DNA from: JAEKNW01 sp963678375
GTDB lineage: Bacteria > Cloacimonadota > Cloacimonadia > Cloacimonadales > JAFGVF01
NCBI GenBank assembly: GCA_963678375.2
Contig: OY782831.1
Location: 1,922,001-1,986,000 of the forward strand
DNA: 64,000 nucleotides
Direction: 5' to 3'
Shown in pieces: positions 35,101-43,425 of this stretch. The translations under genes and the position numbers were made by a program. Position 1 is the first letter of the stretch. Each line of letters opens with the position of its first letter. A model generated the notes under the pieces. That model was not told the origin of the DNA and ran no database searches. It worked only from the letters and a program-made list of their open reading frames with translations.

Positions 35101-35438
35101 AAGTAGCTATTGTAAGTTAATGATTTACTTGAAGGGAAAAGGGGAGAAGGATTTTGATGTTTGTTGGTTAATCTACCATCAGTTATGGTCATATCTCCCG
35201 AAAATACATCAATACTTTTCTGATAAGTTTTATACTTAGGATTTTCTAATTCAACAGAAACTGTTTCTTCATCAAGGGGTAAAATAAATTCCAAAATAGT
35301 GTATTGAATATTTGCTTCATTGGCTTTGTTATAATAGCCTGTCTTTAGGTCATTGATAACATTATAATCATAAAAATATTCGTTACTGTGAACAAGAGTA
35401 GTAAAGAAAACTAACAAAAGTAATATATATATCTTCAT
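32142..35438 (-). CDS. Secreted C25 (gingipain-like) cysteine peptidase without sorting tail
   Basis: 1098 aa, start behind TGAGGTACC. A signal peptide covers residues 1-19. Residues about 20-190 are a gingipain-type propeptide. The C25 domain (about 205-565) has MIIISPSTLVSVWNNYASYKTSLG, VLLGGDHNLIPSR, the catalytic His445 in HHLAHGSSS and Cys476 in YTQGCHTANLS. Residues about 590-690 look Ig-like, and 690-900 contain parallel-beta/right-handed-helix type repeats (SILTIEAGTEIRVNSGKSFYLYWGG; LDHVRFKDIQNYGIYAEYST). A PKD-like or Ig segment follows (SNPDL-type turns; IDWDLDNDGIWDTSEINPQHTY). Unlike the neighbours it lacks the YPNPFN sorting tail at its C-terminus and ends in a fibronectin-like strand pattern. 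It may be secreted another way or be shortened. Confidence 0.85.
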   Translation of the reverse strand: MKIYILLLLVFFTTLVHSNEYFYDYNVINDLKTGYYNKANEANIQYTILEFILPLDEETVSVELENPKYKTYQKSIDVFSGDMTITDGRLTNKHQNPSPLFPSSKSLTYNSYFKQGIHILLIKIPHQVYKYEVKELEVLQEGQIKITSKASRYSNEKANLLTNLGDLTKISRDKVIEPRVKQSYQSHFNSSNIPTRNDLNLSPTEMIIISPSTLVSVWNNYASYKTSLGVTSQVVDISSITSTYSGRDISEKIRNFLIDVYTEWSSNDTPLRFVLLGGDHNLIPSRVLKISASYNGSWHNNSVYSDLYYAGLDGDWDNDQDNLFGEGDANQDSQATGSNGEEADLYAEVYVGRIPVASTDELENWINKQEDYETAQVSENFYQKALLLGQYLGSSVYAAPSMNEIGNHLSDYSIQTLYQQDGTYSETALTSAINNGVSQIHHLAHGSSSEVFSINESDIINNLINQDYPLVYTQGCHTANLSINDAIGEDFIIQQRGAFAYIGNTSYGFYSSFENQGPSQLFHRKFVETYDIEATIEIGKAHLDSKESLIGITDQTGTRRYVYFDNILFADPSTAIIKETASLTVEQVSDTSLQVSFTDNIGSEALNTSNYLVYQRDNESEIYPVTSINQLGNTYYLNFSSNLPRGIPLRIEVENIPNILNPTKKLVKPLYTIKESSIISPTTWTAEESPIYVYKHQIINSILTIEAGTEIRVNSGKSFYLYWGGEIRVDGDSLNYVTFTSYSDDSAESDKWTEFYLFMESSPDSYFNYAMLKNSSNGIWLDSLSTISLDHVRFKDIQNYGIYAEYSTINANYLEFTGMGNNDGGAFRIIGGEQNLNHITSAENAGWELIVTDSAELEISNSIIWGQSSLDSDFITINYSILPTQESGISNLTSDPLFISASNLRLQSTSPAINSGDSTELDPDNTISDRGFWYYHYPNTFTAEVIADTSPKVIEFTNQSLGFYDSIDWDLDNDGIWDTSEINPQHTYLTEDTFSVKMRLTKDSFQQEVLITDLVQQSFDPVQVNFPVNISVDTDNIELTWQPIINADLYRLTLATDIDATATVISLQEATSYIRQLSLNRTEFYQVIPLEQIITITD

Positions 35439-35513
35439 GGTACCTCACATTTTATATATTATATATATAGTCAATTTAGTGAGAATCACAAGATATATTT
35501 CTAGCTAGAAAAA

Positions 35514-36413
35514 TTATTTAATCAGCAATTCTTTCATTTTGGTAATATCATAGATTAGCCCATATCTTTTTATTAGGTTACCGTCAAAATCAACAATATG
35601 ATGAACTTGGGAAAAGACATATTTTTCATTTCCTTTAAATGTTTTAATCATAAAAGCTAAACTATAATCAATGTTGTTACGGTTGTTTTCAAGCATAACT
35701 TCAAGTGATTTTGTTAAATATGAACTAGGAATCAACTTTTGCAGAGATGATAATTGAGGAGGGCATTCTAAAGGAGAAGTTTCGATAATATCATAAAGAC
35801 TTGAAGACCAATACTCACTATTATCAGATGGATTGTATTCCCAGAAACCAACTCCCATATTATTCTGAATTACAGCATTCCTGGAGCTAATCATGTTCTC
35901 TAGATTATCATTATTAGTTTGTGGTATTTCAAAAATCACCCCAGTTACTTGTATAGGCTTATCGTTTTTATCGTATTTGCAGGAGAAATGAGAAATTAGA
36001 AACTTTAAATCTCCATGGAGGCTAATTATTCTGTAAGCAGAAGCTCTGTCTTCATGGGCTAGAATGTCTTGTGAGTAACTCTGGCTTATTCTAGGTAGAT
36101 CATCTTTATGAAGTAATGAAAAAAACTCCTCTTCTGAAAAGTACTCTTTTCTAGGATTAGCTCCAAAGAATTGCAGAAGTTCCCGTGTTCCCATGAATAT
36201 TTTTTTGTTTATATCATGAACCCAGTAACCAATTTTCCTAATCCATTTAGTTCTTTTAAGATGTTCTAACACTGTAGGGTGAATATCTGTCCTACAATTG
36301 ATCATAATCCTATCAATAAGGGTTTGGTAAGTTATGTTTTGTTGGTAATGTAAACTAGATATTTCTGACCTTATTTTGTCCAACTCTGTTAAATACTCTT
36401 TAATTTCTTTCAT
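35514..36413 (-). CDS. Stand-alone PAS-domain sensory protein
   Basis: 299 aa. Two PAS folds are visible (about 60-165 and 185-297): IGYWVHDINKKIFMGTRELLQFFG...HKDDLPRISQ...QVTGVIFEIPQ, and VGFWEYNPSDNSEYWSSSLYDII...YGLIYDITKM. A helical segment of ~50 residues precedes them. No kinase, cyclase, DNA-binding or methyl-accepting domain is present, so it would have to act through a partner protein, or it is a decayed sensor. No transmembrane segment is seen. It lies between two gingipain-type genes and is transcribed leftward, with a weak ribosome site (AAAGGCTTG). Confidence 0.78.
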   Translation of the reverse strand: MKEIKEYLTELDKIRSEISSLHYQQNITYQTLIDRIMINCRTDIHPTVLEHLKRTKWIRKIGYWVHDINKKIFMGTRELLQFFGANPRKEYFSEEEFFSLLHKDDLPRISQSYSQDILAHEDRASAYRIISLHGDLKFLISHFSCKYDKNDKPIQVTGVIFEIPQTNNDNLENMISSRNAVIQNNMGVGFWEYNPSDNSEYWSSSLYDIIETSPLECPPQLSSLQKLIPSSYLTKSLEVMLENNRNNIDYSLAFMIKTFKGNEKYVFSQVHHIVDFDGNLIKRYGLIYDITKMKELLIK

Positions 36414-36546
36414 GATGACAAGCCTTTATTAATTATAAAATACATTATCTATAAAATCTCAATCGTGTCAATAGATAAATTACATTTATTCATGATAATG
36501 GAAGTTGTATATGAAAGTATTAAATGTCTTAATCCATATAGAAAGA

Positions 36547-36576
36547 GCATAAAGGACTTAATTAAGTCCTTTATGC
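36547..36576. terminator. 30-bp perfect palindrome, probable terminator
   Basis: GCATAAAGGACTTAA followed by its exact reverse complement, 41 bp past the stop of the 1806-residue gene. There is only a weak T-rich tail leftward (TCTTTCT). It could also be a protein-binding palindrome. Confidence 0.55.
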
Positions 36577-36616
36577 ATATTATATTAGTAACCATTATTC
36601 ATTGGTAGTACTAATC

Positions 36617-39600
36617 TTATTTCATAAGAATAGCTTTACTTGTTTTTGTGTAATTATCAGTTTCAATTCTGATGAAGTAAATTCCTGAAGATACAGGTTT
36701 ATTTTGATTATTCTTACCATTCCATACTGTTTTATGATTTCCAACAGCTTTATATTCATTCAAGAGGCTTTTAACTAACTGTCCCTTCAAGTTATAAATC
36801 TTGAGTTTGACATTAGATGGTTTAGCTATTGAATAAGCAATATTTGTTGTAGGATTAAATGGATTTGGATAGTTGCCATGTAAACGAGTTACTAGGCTTA
36901 CATCATTAATTTCATTGTCGGTACCAGTCATATATTCAACTGTAACTTCATTAGACAAGTTACTATAATCATTCTGATAAACTGCCTTGACCCTATAAGA
37001 GTATATGTTGTCTTCATGAAGAACAATGGTATGCTGAGTATCTTGTATCTGGGCAAAGTCTTCCCATTCACCTGTATTTATCTTTTCTTCTAATATGAAA
37101 TAAGTTAACTCATCATCTAAGTCTTCAGCATAGTCCCAGTTAAGGGTTAGAATTGAATCTTGCAGAGACTTAGTTAAGTTTTCTGGTGAATTTAAGTAAT
37201 TCATAACAAGGTCATGGTTTATTAGCTGATTAGAATCGATATTGGATATATCAAATGAGTCAGATCGATAGCTAGTTAGAGAGTAAATTGCTTGATATGA
37301 ATCAAATGGAAGTAGAGCTTGATAAAGTCCATCTGTTTGAGGGCTTAGGACATAATCAGAAATAAATAGATTAACAGAGCTAGGGTCTGAAGAACCTCCA
37401 TTTAGTGTTACGTTGCCAGTAAAGACAAAGCTTTCAGTAACAGCTCCACCAATGACTATATCATCAATAAACCAACCCTGATCAGTTACCATAAAGTCAG
37501 AAGCAAATCTAAATCCAAACTTAACTGAATTACCGAGTAGAGATTGAGGTAAGGTAACATTGACTTGAGTCCAAGTACCTAAATTACCATCAAATCCTGG
37601 TCCACCCAAAGCAGGTAAATTGGGATTTGGATAGCCTGAATCTGGAGTTAAAATTATATTGGAACTTGCCCCTTCGATTCTAGCTACTATTTGCCCACCA
37701 TCATAGTTGCTTTCTATTGCATATTTATGCCAGAAAGAGAATGAAGAAGAAGGATTAACATCAATAAATTCAGTCCAAGCGGTAATGTCTGTATCATTAG
37801 GGTATTGAGAGTTTAGATTTGTTCCTAAGATATTATCTCCACTATGAGCACTTGTGTAGCTACTTGATCCAATTTCCCAAGGACTAGCGATAGAAACAGG
37901 ATTTTGGTTATCCTCGAAATCAATCGAAGTTTCAGAAGTGTTAAGAGCCATCACAAAATTATTTTCTAAGACTTGTGTGCCATTTAGTTGGCCAGAAAAT
38001 AGCAATTCAATTGCTTCATATTGTGGTGCAGAACTTGATATGGTTGCAGTAAAGATTGCTTGTTGCTTAGAATGAGCTTTGATTCTGATATTATTAATAG
38101 TTGTGTTGTCAAAAGTAAGATAGCTATTATCAGTCGATATATTTGCACTATCTAAGAAACCATCAACACCAGAAGTATTTTTAATAGTCCAGGCAATTCT
38201 GACTGTTTCTCCAGCTTCAGGAATAGAGTTATTATTTCCTAAGGCTTGGTAATCATTAATAATAACTGTATCACTCATTATACTTGGCTTACTTACTGTA
38301 AGGTTTATATCTTTATAGAAACGATATTCTTCATCACCAGTGATTTCAATATTCAAAGTAATAATCTCACCATCATTGATTTCGTCATTTAGCTCAATAG
38401 TGAAGTAATCTCTGCTATAGGATTCTTGATCCATTACTAAATCTTCAAAAACAGTTTGGTCATTGGTAATAGTAACTCTAGGTTCTAAAGTTGTAATGGT
38501 TGCAGTAGGATTAGTAAGTGGAGTAAGTGCAGTATTTATAAGGGCTAGGCCTATTTTTATTTCTTCACCAATTTCAAAGTTACCATCATTTTCTTCTTCA
38601 ACAATGTTAACATCGAAAATACTAATATTCGGTTCAAGTAGGAGAACGGGTTTTGTTGTAATAAACAAAGCCATTCCATCTTCAAGTTCGTGAGCACCAG
38701 CAGGATAGTTTTGGTTGTAAGTATATTCTAAACCCATTGTTCCACACGGAGATTCGATACCTATAGTGGCATAATTACCATGCCAAGGAGTGTAAGAGCC
38801 AGGATTACCATTATCTACATTGTTAAAGGTTTTATATTGAATCTTAGCTGTACCTTGATTAAGGGAAGAACTATTTCTTTGAGGGTTATAAAGAATCAAT
38901 TGGAAAGTTTCTTCTGCTGGGTTGTTGGCTGCACCATTAATCATTTGTTCCCATTGAATTACAAAGTAGTCTTCTTGACTATCGTAATAAGTATAAATTC
39001 CTGAGTTACTAGACATATGCATATCGTCCCAGAAAGGAGCAATCATTCCATTTGGCCCTAAAGCACCAGGTAATCTCCAGTTTCTAAATTCACCATTGCT
39101 ATTAGCTCCAAATGAGATGAAACCATTTGAACAGACAGTTATCTGGTTATAACTTTGTCCGTAGAAAATATATTGGAAAGGTAAATCAACAACATCTGTT
39201 GAGTTTGAACCTACTCCATCACCTTCACCTTGCGCATCTGGGTCATAGATATCTAATTCAGTACCAGATCCACCGTTAATTGGAGCGATTTCAACCCAGT
39301 CATATTCAGGACATTCAGGATAATCAATATCATTTGAATCATAGATAACATAACCAAACATATCTGGTCCTAGAGGTGAAGTATTTCCTAAATCACCAAA
39401 CTTAACATCAAATCTACTTTCTTGATAGAAATTGATTTCATTATCGAACTTAAGGATACATTCAGTTGTCATGCCAGGGAACATATCAATTGCTGAAGAT
39501 ATCTGGAAGTCTAAAGTCTGACTTTGATAAGTTGCTAAAGAAGGAATCAAAATATTATCTGTTAAAACACTAAAATGTCCATTATCAATTATCATTTTTG

Positions 39601-42037
39601 CTTCAACATTCTCTACAAGAATATCAGATTGATTTTCAAGAGTAACTGAGATAGTTGCTGTTTGGTTGGCTTGCAGGCTTTCACCTAGCATTACAACATT
39701 TGAATCTGTAATGATTAAGTTTCCATTATTAACATCTGCTAAGTAATACAAACGCAGATTTTGTCCTGTTCCATAGGCTAAATCAAGGATAAAAGCAATT
39801 TCTGTATTGTTATTAATACTATTATTCACATTAAATGAGAAGTTAGAATCAAATAAAGAGCTTGAGTTTCCTGTAAGAGTAGTTATCTGACTTGTAGCCT
39901 CCTCCATTTGAATTTGGTAGTTGTTAACACTAAGATTTGCTTGAATATTATTGATATCGTTAGCAGTTAAATTCTCAATCATAAAGTTGACTTCTATATT
40001 TTCACCAGCTTCAATATTTTGATTGTTATTACCTTGAGAAGAACCTTCATTATCATCATCGATAATTAAAGAAGCAATTCTTAAATCGCTTCCGCTTACT
40101 TGAATACTTTCTTGTAGAGGGAAGTGGTTTGTTTTGTCAATTGTCAAAGTATATTCAGTTTCACCCTCTTCAAGTTGAAGATTAGCAACTCCTTCTGCAT
40201 TAGTGAAGGCTTTAGTGATCTCACCAGATTCATTTGTTAATGTCACTATAGCTGAGTTAACTGGTATGTTATTTTGATTCTTAGCAATAACAACTAATGT
40301 TTGGCTGTCTGGATAGAAATCTGAAACTTCAGCAATAAAGCTATCAGGTTGTCCTGTATAGACATCAACAGTAGGATCACCAATTAAATTACACCAGTGA
40401 GTAAACTTTTTAACATCAGACATATCGGATTCACTATAAACAATATGGGTTGTGATTTTACCAGTAAGTAAGGCTTGTCCCATTGTTCTTTGTCCAAGAT
40501 TATAAATACCATGGAAGATACCACCAGATAAGCTATTGTTAAAAGAAGTGTGAGTAAAAGAAGTAGCCATACCAATAGCAGTTAAACCACCTTTTGGAGC
40601 AGTTTCAGTTCCTAAGTTTACATATTCTTCAGTTGTTCCAGTGCTTGCAAAATTACCAGTAGCACAGGTTATTATAACTCCGTGATTCAATTTATGAGTA
40701 TTTGTTTGAGCTCCACCTGGATTCCAGCCACTCATGCCAATATAACCACGGTAAACAAAAAAGTCAATCCCATCATTAATAGCTTGATTCATATCAGTTG
40801 AATTAGGATTATTACCATAAACTTCAGTATATTGGTGTTCAGGATTAACCATAGTACTGATTTGCTTAACGAATTTACAATGATTAACAGTAGACTCTCC
40901 TGAAGGATCAGTATCGGCTACTAAAAGCATATTGTCCAGATAACTAGGGTCATTAGGGTTAGTGAAACCCTCATAAGATTTCATTTTACCAACATATCTA
41001 CTAAGATCAGTGGAATTATTAACAGACATTCTACCGATGAAGATATCTCCTACCAAATCATTTCCTGCAAGGTGAGTATAAGGATAATCTCCTTCAGCAT
41101 TATCAGCGTAACTAGCATTATAAGTAGGGATTCCAAAAGTACCACTTACATCACCAACAAGGACAACATAGTCTGGTCTAAATTCTGTACCATCATATAA
41201 GTTTTGAATATAGTTCTTGATTCCAGAGGTTGAGCTTGAACCAATATCTGAAGTTGATACACTTCTAACATTGAAGCCTTTCTGTCTCTTAATTTTCGTG
41301 TATTGTTCCAATTTCAGTTGGAAAATTGGGTCATTATTAGCCTTATGAATAAAAAGTATATTAGGTGTATAGTTATCATTATCTGTTCTATGATAATTTA
41401 AAAGGGTAGCTTGATATAATTTTTGAAAAGCTGGAGAAATAGCTCTAGGAGCTGTTATTTCATTAACACCAGCTTGTCTTGCATCAGTAGTAACTTTAAT
41501 AACAAGCTTGTTGAAAACCCTTAAAGTCTTTTTCGTTTTATTATATAAAAAGGGTTTAACTTGAATAGGTTTTACTCTTAAATCTCTTAAAACAAAAGCT
41601 TCACCTTGACTAACCTCTGAGTTTGGAAAGAAACCACTATAGTCGTATTCTTCTAAGGATATATTTTTATAGACGAATCCCTCTTTTTGGCTAGGGAAAA
41701 TATTCTCCATAGGAAGTTCTGAATATTCACTTTCGATTATTTCATATGAAACTCTTCCTTGATTAGCTACTGCTATTCCAGTAGCAAAAATGGGGAGGTA
41801 AGGTTTACCTATCTGACTAGTATAAGCTTGGCTTGTAGTTGTTATAACGTTAAAGAGATCTTTTCCAGTGTCGAGTTTTTCAATTGAATAATTTGGTAAT
41901 TTAAACTCAACAACCACTTCTTCATCAGTTTCACTAACTAATCTAAATCCATCACTGTTTGCACCAATTTGTAAAGGTGCTGAAAAAAGGTTTAATGACA
42001 CAATAAGTGCCATTAAACCTATAAATAATCCTCTCAT
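36617..42037 (-). CDS. Giant secreted C25-like protein with sorting tail; catalytic His replaced
   Basis: 1806 aa, start behind GGATGGAG. A signal peptide covers residues 1-20 and a gingipain propeptide about 25-200. The C25 fold spans about 225-560 (ILFIHKANNDPIFQLKLEQYTKIKRQKGFNVR; YVVLVGDVSGTFGIP; DIFIGRMSVNN). The nucleophile Cys458 is kept (ITCATGNF), but the block that should hold the catalytic His reads VYRGYIGMSGW, with Tyr431 at the expected position. A carboxypeptidase-regulatory-like domain (about 595-650), several Ig-like modules, a nidogen-like/DUF block (FQYIFYGQSYNQITVCSNGFISFG...LPGALGPNGMIAPFWDDM) near 950-1120, a MAM/jelly-roll region near 1400-1530, fibronectin III near 1620 and the complete sorting tail (last 85 residues) follow. 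It is probably an exported surface protein. Confidence 0.85.
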   Translation of the reverse strand: MRGLFIGLMALIVSLNLFSAPLQIGANSDGFRLVSETDEEVVVEFKLPNYSIEKLDTGKDLFNVITTTSQAYTSQIGKPYLPIFATGIAVANQGRVSYEIIESEYSELPMENIFPSQKEGFVYKNISLEEYDYSGFFPNSEVSQGEAFVLRDLRVKPIQVKPFLYNKTKKTLRVFNKLVIKVTTDARQAGVNEITAPRAISPAFQKLYQATLLNYHRTDNDNYTPNILFIHKANNDPIFQLKLEQYTKIKRQKGFNVRSVSTSDIGSSSTSGIKNYIQNLYDGTEFRPDYVVLVGDVSGTFGIPTYNASYADNAEGDYPYTHLAGNDLVGDIFIGRMSVNNSTDLSRYVGKMKSYEGFTNPNDPSYLDNMLLVADTDPSGESTVNHCKFVKQISTMVNPEHQYTEVYGNNPNSTDMNQAINDGIDFFVYRGYIGMSGWNPGGAQTNTHKLNHGVIITCATGNFASTGTTEEYVNLGTETAPKGGLTAIGMATSFTHTSFNNSLSGGIFHGIYNLGQRTMGQALLTGKITTHIVYSESDMSDVKKFTHWCNLIGDPTVDVYTGQPDSFIAEVSDFYPDSQTLVVIAKNQNNIPVNSAIVTLTNESGEITKAFTNAEGVANLQLEEGETEYTLTIDKTNHFPLQESIQVSGSDLRIASLIIDDDNEGSSQGNNNQNIEAGENIEVNFMIENLTANDINNIQANLSVNNYQIQMEEATSQITTLTGNSSSLFDSNFSFNVNNSINNNTEIAFILDLAYGTGQNLRLYYLADVNNGNLIITDSNVVMLGESLQANQTATISVTLENQSDILVENVEAKMIIDNGHFSVLTDNILIPSLATYQSQTLDFQISSAIDMFPGMTTECILKFDNEINFYQESRFDVKFGDLGNTSPLGPDMFGYVIYDSNDIDYPECPEYDWVEIAPINGGSGTELDIYDPDAQGEGDGVGSNSTDVVDLPFQYIFYGQSYNQITVCSNGFISFGANSNGEFRNWRLPGALGPNGMIAPFWDDMHMSSNSGIYTYYDSQEDYFVIQWEQMINGAANNPAEETFQLILYNPQRNSSSLNQGTAKIQYKTFNNVDNGNPGSYTPWHGNYATIGIESPCGTMGLEYTYNQNYPAGAHELEDGMALFITTKPVLLLEPNISIFDVNIVEEENDGNFEIGEEIKIGLALINTALTPLTNPTATITTLEPRVTITNDQTVFEDLVMDQESYSRDYFTIELNDEINDGEIITLNIEITGDEEYRFYKDINLTVSKPSIMSDTVIINDYQALGNNNSIPEAGETVRIAWTIKNTSGVDGFLDSANISTDNSYLTFDNTTINNIRIKAHSKQQAIFTATISSSAPQYEAIELLFSGQLNGTQVLENNFVMALNTSETSIDFEDNQNPVSIASPWEIGSSSYTSAHSGDNILGTNLNSQYPNDTDITAWTEFIDVNPSSSFSFWHKYAIESNYDGGQIVARIEGASSNIILTPDSGYPNPNLPALGGPGFDGNLGTWTQVNVTLPQSLLGNSVKFGFRFASDFMVTDQGWFIDDIVIGGAVTESFVFTGNVTLNGGSSDPSSVNLFISDYVLSPQTDGLYQALLPFDSYQAIYSLTSYRSDSFDISNIDSNQLINHDLVMNYLNSPENLTKSLQDSILTLNWDYAEDLDDELTYFILEEKINTGEWEDFAQIQDTQHTIVLHEDNIYSYRVKAVYQNDYSNLSNEVTVEYMTGTDNEINDVSLVTRLHGNYPNPFNPTTNIAYSIAKPSNVKLKIYNLKGQLVKSLLNEYKAVGNHKTVWNGKNNQNKPVSSGIYFIRIETDNYTKTSKAILMK

Positions 42038-42066
42038 CTACTCCATCCTTACATAGTTTTTAATTC

Positions 42067-43110
42067 TTATCTCTCGATATCAAAGATTACTAAGCCTTCA
42101 TCGCGTGTAGCTACATAAACTCTGTTATCATTATCAATTTTTACATTATTTGTATATCCTGTTGAAGTTTCTCTTTGTAAGAAAGTTATGTTTGTAGGGT
42201 CAGAAATATCATAAACATAGAGGTTTCCTCCACCAGAAGCTAAAACACAATAGTTTTCATTTACATCTAAATTTTGAGCATAACCTGTTGTATCGTGATT
42301 ATAAATCTCTATTGGGTTAAGAACATCAGAAATATCATAGACATAGAGTCCAGTTTGACGAGTTGCCACGTAAGCATAATTACCTTGAACTTTGATTCTT
42401 AAAGCTGAACCTGGTGTATCAAACTCAGTAATTATATCATAAGTCTCTAAATCAGAAATGAAGACACCACGTTGTCCACAAGCTGCAAACATATAGTTCT
42501 CTGTTTTATGAGCACCATTAGTTCTTGCTGGGAATGACCAAACATAGTCTGTCCCTAGTGTTTCAATACCATCAGTAATACTATTCCAACCAACTTCGGT
42601 AATGTCATAGCCATTAACAAAGAAGCCTCTGGCTGTATAATCTTGATATGGATTAGGATTTGGATCATCATAAGGGAAGAGTTCAATCTGTCTGATAGCG
42701 TAAGTACCACCAGTAACAGAAGAAATGATTCTTAATGTATCAATTTGATTAATATCAACAATACGATAACTATCAGCTTCTTTTTCTTCTGTGAAAAGTA
42801 AGAAACCTAAATCTTCAACTAAATTAATTCTTCTATTTCTACCTAAGTTTAGAACTGAATTATCATCACCAACAATTTCTGTATGCCAGTTTCTCTCAAA
42901 AGTATTTCTGTCAATAACAGATAGACCTGCATCGTATTCAGCAACTGCAATATAACTCTCAGAGAAATCAATACCAATTGCATCACCATTAAGTGGAATA
43001 CGTGTTACTTCATTTAGAACACCTTGACTAGTTTCTGTAGGATCGCTTGCTTTAGCACATCCCATTATTACTAGGGTTGTTAATATACATAAGAATAAAA
43101 TTCGTCTCAA
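42067..43110 (-). CDS. LVIVD-repeat (beta-propeller) lipoprotein
   Basis: 347 aa from a TTG start at 43110 that sits 6 nt after a perfect GGAGG; no ATG fits. The lipobox VIMGCAKA gives a lipid anchor. The body consists of repeated units of the type '..YVATRQTGLYVYDISDVLNPIEIYNHDTTGYA' (at least three clear copies near 240-345 and degenerate ones before), the LVIVD-type propeller found in many surface lipoproteins. It probably binds a partner outside the cell; no enzymatic motif is seen. It lies directly upstream (30 bp) of the giant C25-like gene and is probably co-transcribed with it. Confidence 0.82.
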   Translation of the reverse strand: MRRILFLCILTTLVIMGCAKASDPTETSQGVLNEVTRIPLNGDAIGIDFSESYIAVAEYDAGLSVIDRNTFERNWHTEIVGDDNSVLNLGRNRRINLVEDLGFLLFTEEKEADSYRIVDINQIDTLRIISSVTGGTYAIRQIELFPYDDPNPNPYQDYTARGFFVNGYDITEVGWNSITDGIETLGTDYVWSFPARTNGAHKTENYMFAACGQRGVFISDLETYDIITEFDTPGSALRIKVQGNYAYVATRQTGLYVYDISDVLNPIEIYNHDTTGYAQNLDVNENYCVLASGGGNLYVYDISDPTNITFLQRETSTGYTNNVKIDNDNRVYVATRDEGLVIFDIER

Positions 43111-43298
43111 TTAGAGCCTCCAAAATATAATTTTTCTATTAGTAGTAATTTATGCAATTTGTATTCCATTTACTGATTAGCAATGAAAAAAGTCAAGAAA
43201 CTATACTGTTCAAAGTAATAAATAGCTGTGGTCAAGTGCTACTAAAATTCTATAACACTTCTTGGGTTTTCAAAGCTTCATAGCTCAGTGAGCGAAAA

Positions 43299-43336
43299 AA
43301 ACCTGATCAAAAAGCTTTTAGTCTTTGGTCAGGTTT
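43299..43336 (-). terminator. Rho-independent terminator of the pyr operon
   Basis: Arms 43299-43311 and 43324-43336 pair over 13 positions (one G-T). Read leftward, the hairpin ends in a run of seven T. Confidence 0.85.
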
Positions 43337-43365
43337 TATTATTAAAACTCTAAATATTATTTCAC

Positions 43366-43421
43366 TCCTGTTAGAATCTCAATAAAATATTGGAAACTTA
43401 TTGAGATTGTAACAATCAAGA
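43366..43421. repeat. Intergenic hairpin repeat, copy C
   Basis: The same 56-bp element. TGTTA (43369-43373) pairs with TAACA (43410-43414); after a G:G mismatch AATCTCAATAA (43375-43385) pairs with TTATTGAGATT (43398-43408). The arm sequence differs from copy B, yet pairing is kept. The loop starts AATATTGGAAAC. It lies 4 bp past the pyrD stop. Confidence 0.7.
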
Positions 43422-43425
43422 TAGC

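Larger units (their letters stand above)
43111..43425. other. Intergenic region between the pyr operon end and the lipoprotein gene
   Basis: A 315-bp gap. It contains the pyr-operon terminator (43299-43336) and hairpin repeat copy C (43366-43421). The rest, about 43140-43290, is AT-rich. A fragment resembling a tRNA D-arm (TAGCTCAGTGAGCG) is not part of a foldable tRNA. Confidence 0.5.

Noticed and set aside
43278..43310. A tRNA gene suggested by TAGCTCAGTGAGCG
   Set aside because: Only a D-arm-like fragment; no anticodon or T arm can be folded, and the downstream part is the pyr terminator.
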